Shown here piece after piece: positions 4,142-5,673 of a stretch of 5,673 nt of DNA. Position numbers and translations under genes: made by a program. The notes under the pieces are model-generated. The model was not told the origin of the DNA. It saw nothing but the letters and a program-made list of their open reading frames with translations, and ran no database searches. The DNA comes from DATGKK01 sp035294725 (GTDB lineage Bacteria > Actinomycetota > Acidimicrobiia > Acidimicrobiales > Bog-793), in contig DATGKK010000113.1 of assembly GCA_035294725.1 (NCBI GenBank), forward strand, positions 1 through 5,673, in the 5' to 3' direction. Each line of letters opens with the position of its first letter. The first letter of the stretch is position 1.

Positions 4142-5673
4142 GTGGACGACTCTTCGGAGCCGGAGCAACTCGTCGGCTCACCGCTGGTGGCGAAAGAGGG
4201 AGGGCCCGCTGCCCGAGCGACGGCGGGTTCCCTCAGCGCGAGCACCCTCGCCCAGGCCTCGCCGTGGGCGATCTTTGCCGGCGTCGCCGCCTTTGCGCTC
4301 TCGGTCGCGATCCTGCCGAACGTCGAGTCGTACACCCTGACACCGAAGTACGCCGTCATGCTGGTCGTGGCCGCCGTCGGGTTCGTGCCGCTGGTGCGCT
4401 CGCTCCGGCTCTCCCGTCAAGCTGTCCCGTCGTGGGCAGCCCTCGGGTTCCTCGCCGTCGGCCTTGCCTCGGCGCTCCTCAGCACTTCGCCCGCGACCAG
4501 CATCGTCGGTCAGAACCTGTGGGGAACCGGCTGGCTCATGTGGCTCGGCTGCGCCGGCGCCTTTGGGATCGGAATGCAGCTGCGCACCAAGGCCGACGTG
4601 GACTGGCTGATCGGAGGTTTCACCGGCGGCGCCGTCGTCAACGCGCTCGTGGCGATCTGGCAGGCCGTCGCAGTGCCGGACAGCCTGGCCTTCGGCCCTT
4701 ATCAGGGCAACCAGGCCGACGGGCTGTTCGGCAACCCGGTCCACCTCGAGGCCTACCTCCTCGGCGTCATCGGGATCGTCACGTTCCGCTACGTGACCTC
4801 GATCCGATCGGCGCTGAAGCTCGCTCCGCTCCTGCTGCTCCTCTCGGTCGCGCTCGAGACGACCGACGAGCGCTTCGCAGTGATCCTGCTGCCCCTCCTT
4901 GCGATCGCCCTCGTCGTGCTCCGACAAAAGGGTGGGCTGGTGGCAGCGGCGACGGTGCTGGTCGGCTACGGGATCGGCTACGTCGGGGCCGGGACGAGCC
5001 TCGGTAGCCGCCTCCAGCAGGGGACGGCAAGCCCCGGTTTCACGCTCCGGCTCGACATGTGGAAGCTCGGCCTGCACGCCCTCGCCCACCACCCGCTCAT
5101 CGGCTCGGGCCCGGGCATGTTCGAGGCCGCCGCGGCGCCGTTCATCACCCGACCGGTCGCACGGCTGCTCGGGCCGGGCACGATGTTCACCGACGCCCAC
5201 GACGTCGTGATCGAGGTGCTGGCGACCACCGGGATCCTGGGTTTCGCCTGCTTCGCCGTGTGGGTGCTCGGGAGCGTGGCCCGCGCCCGCAACGCGTTGC
5301 TGCTGTTCGTGCTCGCGGCTGGCGCCGTCGAGCTCGTCGAGCCGCTGAACGTGGGCATCACCCCGCTTGCCTTCCTGGCCCTCGGCGCGACGGCTGCGCC
5401 GGTGACGGCCGCGGCGCTCGTTCGCACCCGGCAGAACCGCCGGGGATCACCGGCGTCAGGGGGAACTGCCGCGATCCACCCGATGCCCGCGATGGGGCCG
5501 TGGTGGCGGCTCGCCACCACCCTCCTGCTGGCGGCAGCCATGCTCTTTGGCACGACGATGCTGCTCGGGGACGCGGCCATGGCGAAGGCGCCGCCGAATG
5601 GATATGTGCTTGCCGACGCACGGCGAGCCAACCAACTGCTCCCCTACTGGCCGGAGTCGGCCTTCGGCATGGC
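4142..5673 (+). CDS. O-antigen ligase/polymerase-like membrane protein (Wzy_C type, 3' partial)
   Basis: An open frame of 510 whole codons runs off the right edge without a stop. It is a polytopic membrane protein with about a dozen hydrophobic helices (first about 42-58, last visible about 455-476). Family marks: VESYTLTPKYAVML (61-74) leading into helix 2; LFGNPVHLEAYLL (195-207), matching the FGNPN-like motif; then a large outer loop with RLDMWKLGLHALAHHPLIGS (303-322), GPGMF (323-327) and DAHDVVIEVLATTGILGF (351-368), the classic Wzy_C signature. Such proteins join lipid-linked glycan units or transfer them to an acceptor on the outer face of the membrane; polymerase and ligase cannot be told apart by sequence. 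The tail after helix 12 (ADARRANQLLPYWPESAFGM) looks like the start of the TPR-like helical region found in long members. GTG at 4142 gives a 40-residue hydrophilic N-terminus. GTG at 4187 is equally possible, since neither has a ribosome site. Confidence 0.9.
   Translation, partial: MDDSSEPEQLVGSPLVAKEGGPAARATAGSLSASTLAQASPWAIFAGVAAFALSVAILPNVESYTLTPKYAVMLVVAAVGFVPLVRSLRLSRQAVPSWAALGFLAVGLASALLSTSPATSIVGQNLWGTGWLMWLGCAGAFGIGMQLRTKADVDWLIGGFTGGAVVNALVAIWQAVAVPDSLAFGPYQGNQADGLFGNPVHLEAYLLGVIGIVTFRYVTSIRSALKLAPLLLLLSVALETTDERFAVILLPLLAIALVVLRQKGGLVAAATVLVGYGIGYVGAGTSLGSRLQQGTASPGFTLRLDMWKLGLHALAHHPLIGSGPGMFEAAAAPFITRPVARLLGPGTMFTDAHDVVIEVLATTGILGFACFAVWVLGSVARARNALLLFVLAAGAVELVEPLNVGITPLAFLALGATAAPVTAAALVRTRQNRRGSPASGGTAAIHPMPAMGPWWRLATTLLLAAAMLFGTTMLLGDAAMAKAPPNGYVLADARRANQLLPYWPESAFGM

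Noticed and set aside
4111..4359. Extension of the phosphotransferase to an ATG at 4359.
   Set aside because: The added 83 residues lack family similarity and lie antisense to the first helices of the Wzy-like protein. The family usually begins just before the first membrane helix, as at 4110.
4178..5631. Long minus-strand frames across 4178-5200 and 4978-5631.
   Set aside because: They are charged or Arg/Ser/Pro-rich antisense products of the clear Wzy-like membrane protein on the plus strand.
1..5673. Defence system, CRISPR array, mobile element or RNA gene.
   Set aside because: No array-like repeats, transposase motifs, nuclease motifs or tRNA/rRNA segments were seen. The genes are explained by polysaccharide synthesis and c-di-GMP signalling.

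Overview
The window is very GC-rich (about 70% by eye). Its real reading frames have strongly GC-biased third codon positions and several GTG starts. This fits a high-GC actinomycetote, but the genus cannot be named from the sequence. No RNA gene, insertion sequence, CRISPR array or phage gene was seen.

Layout, left to right. (1) The C-terminal 65 residues of an unidentified protein end at 200. (2) A small unrecognised helical protein (300-689, +) converges on and overlaps by 22 bp the end of (3) a GGDEF diguanylate cyclase (668-1603, -) with an intact allosteric I-site. (4) A roughly 210 bp divergent intergenic region follows, with overlapping back-to-back -10-like elements, a perfect 10 bp palindrome, a duplicated ribosome-binding-site block and a possible 15-codon leader ORF. 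(5) A family 2 glycosyltransferase of the ExoA-like kind (1814-2782, +) converges, with only 8 bp between stops, on (6) a WcaJ/CpsE-type polyprenyl-phosphate sugar-1-phosphate transferase (2791-4110, -). (7) An O-antigen ligase/polymerase-like membrane protein (Wzy_C type) starts divergently about 31 bp away, at about 4142, and runs off the right edge.

Together genes 5-7 form part of a surface or exopolysaccharide locus. The phosphotransferase would load the first sugar on undecaprenyl phosphate, the GT2 would add a later sugar, and the Wzy-like protein would polymerise or transfer the lipid-linked glycan outside the membrane. No flippase, chain-length regulator or sugar-nucleotide enzyme lies in the window. 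The divergent diguanylate cyclase suggests, as an inference only, that c-di-GMP or a shared regulator links signalling to polysaccharide output. The genes alternate in strand (+ + - + - +), so this is not one simple operon and must have several promoters. The families are known. The least ordinary parts are the control region at 1604-1813 and the unrecognised N-terminal domain of the cyclase.
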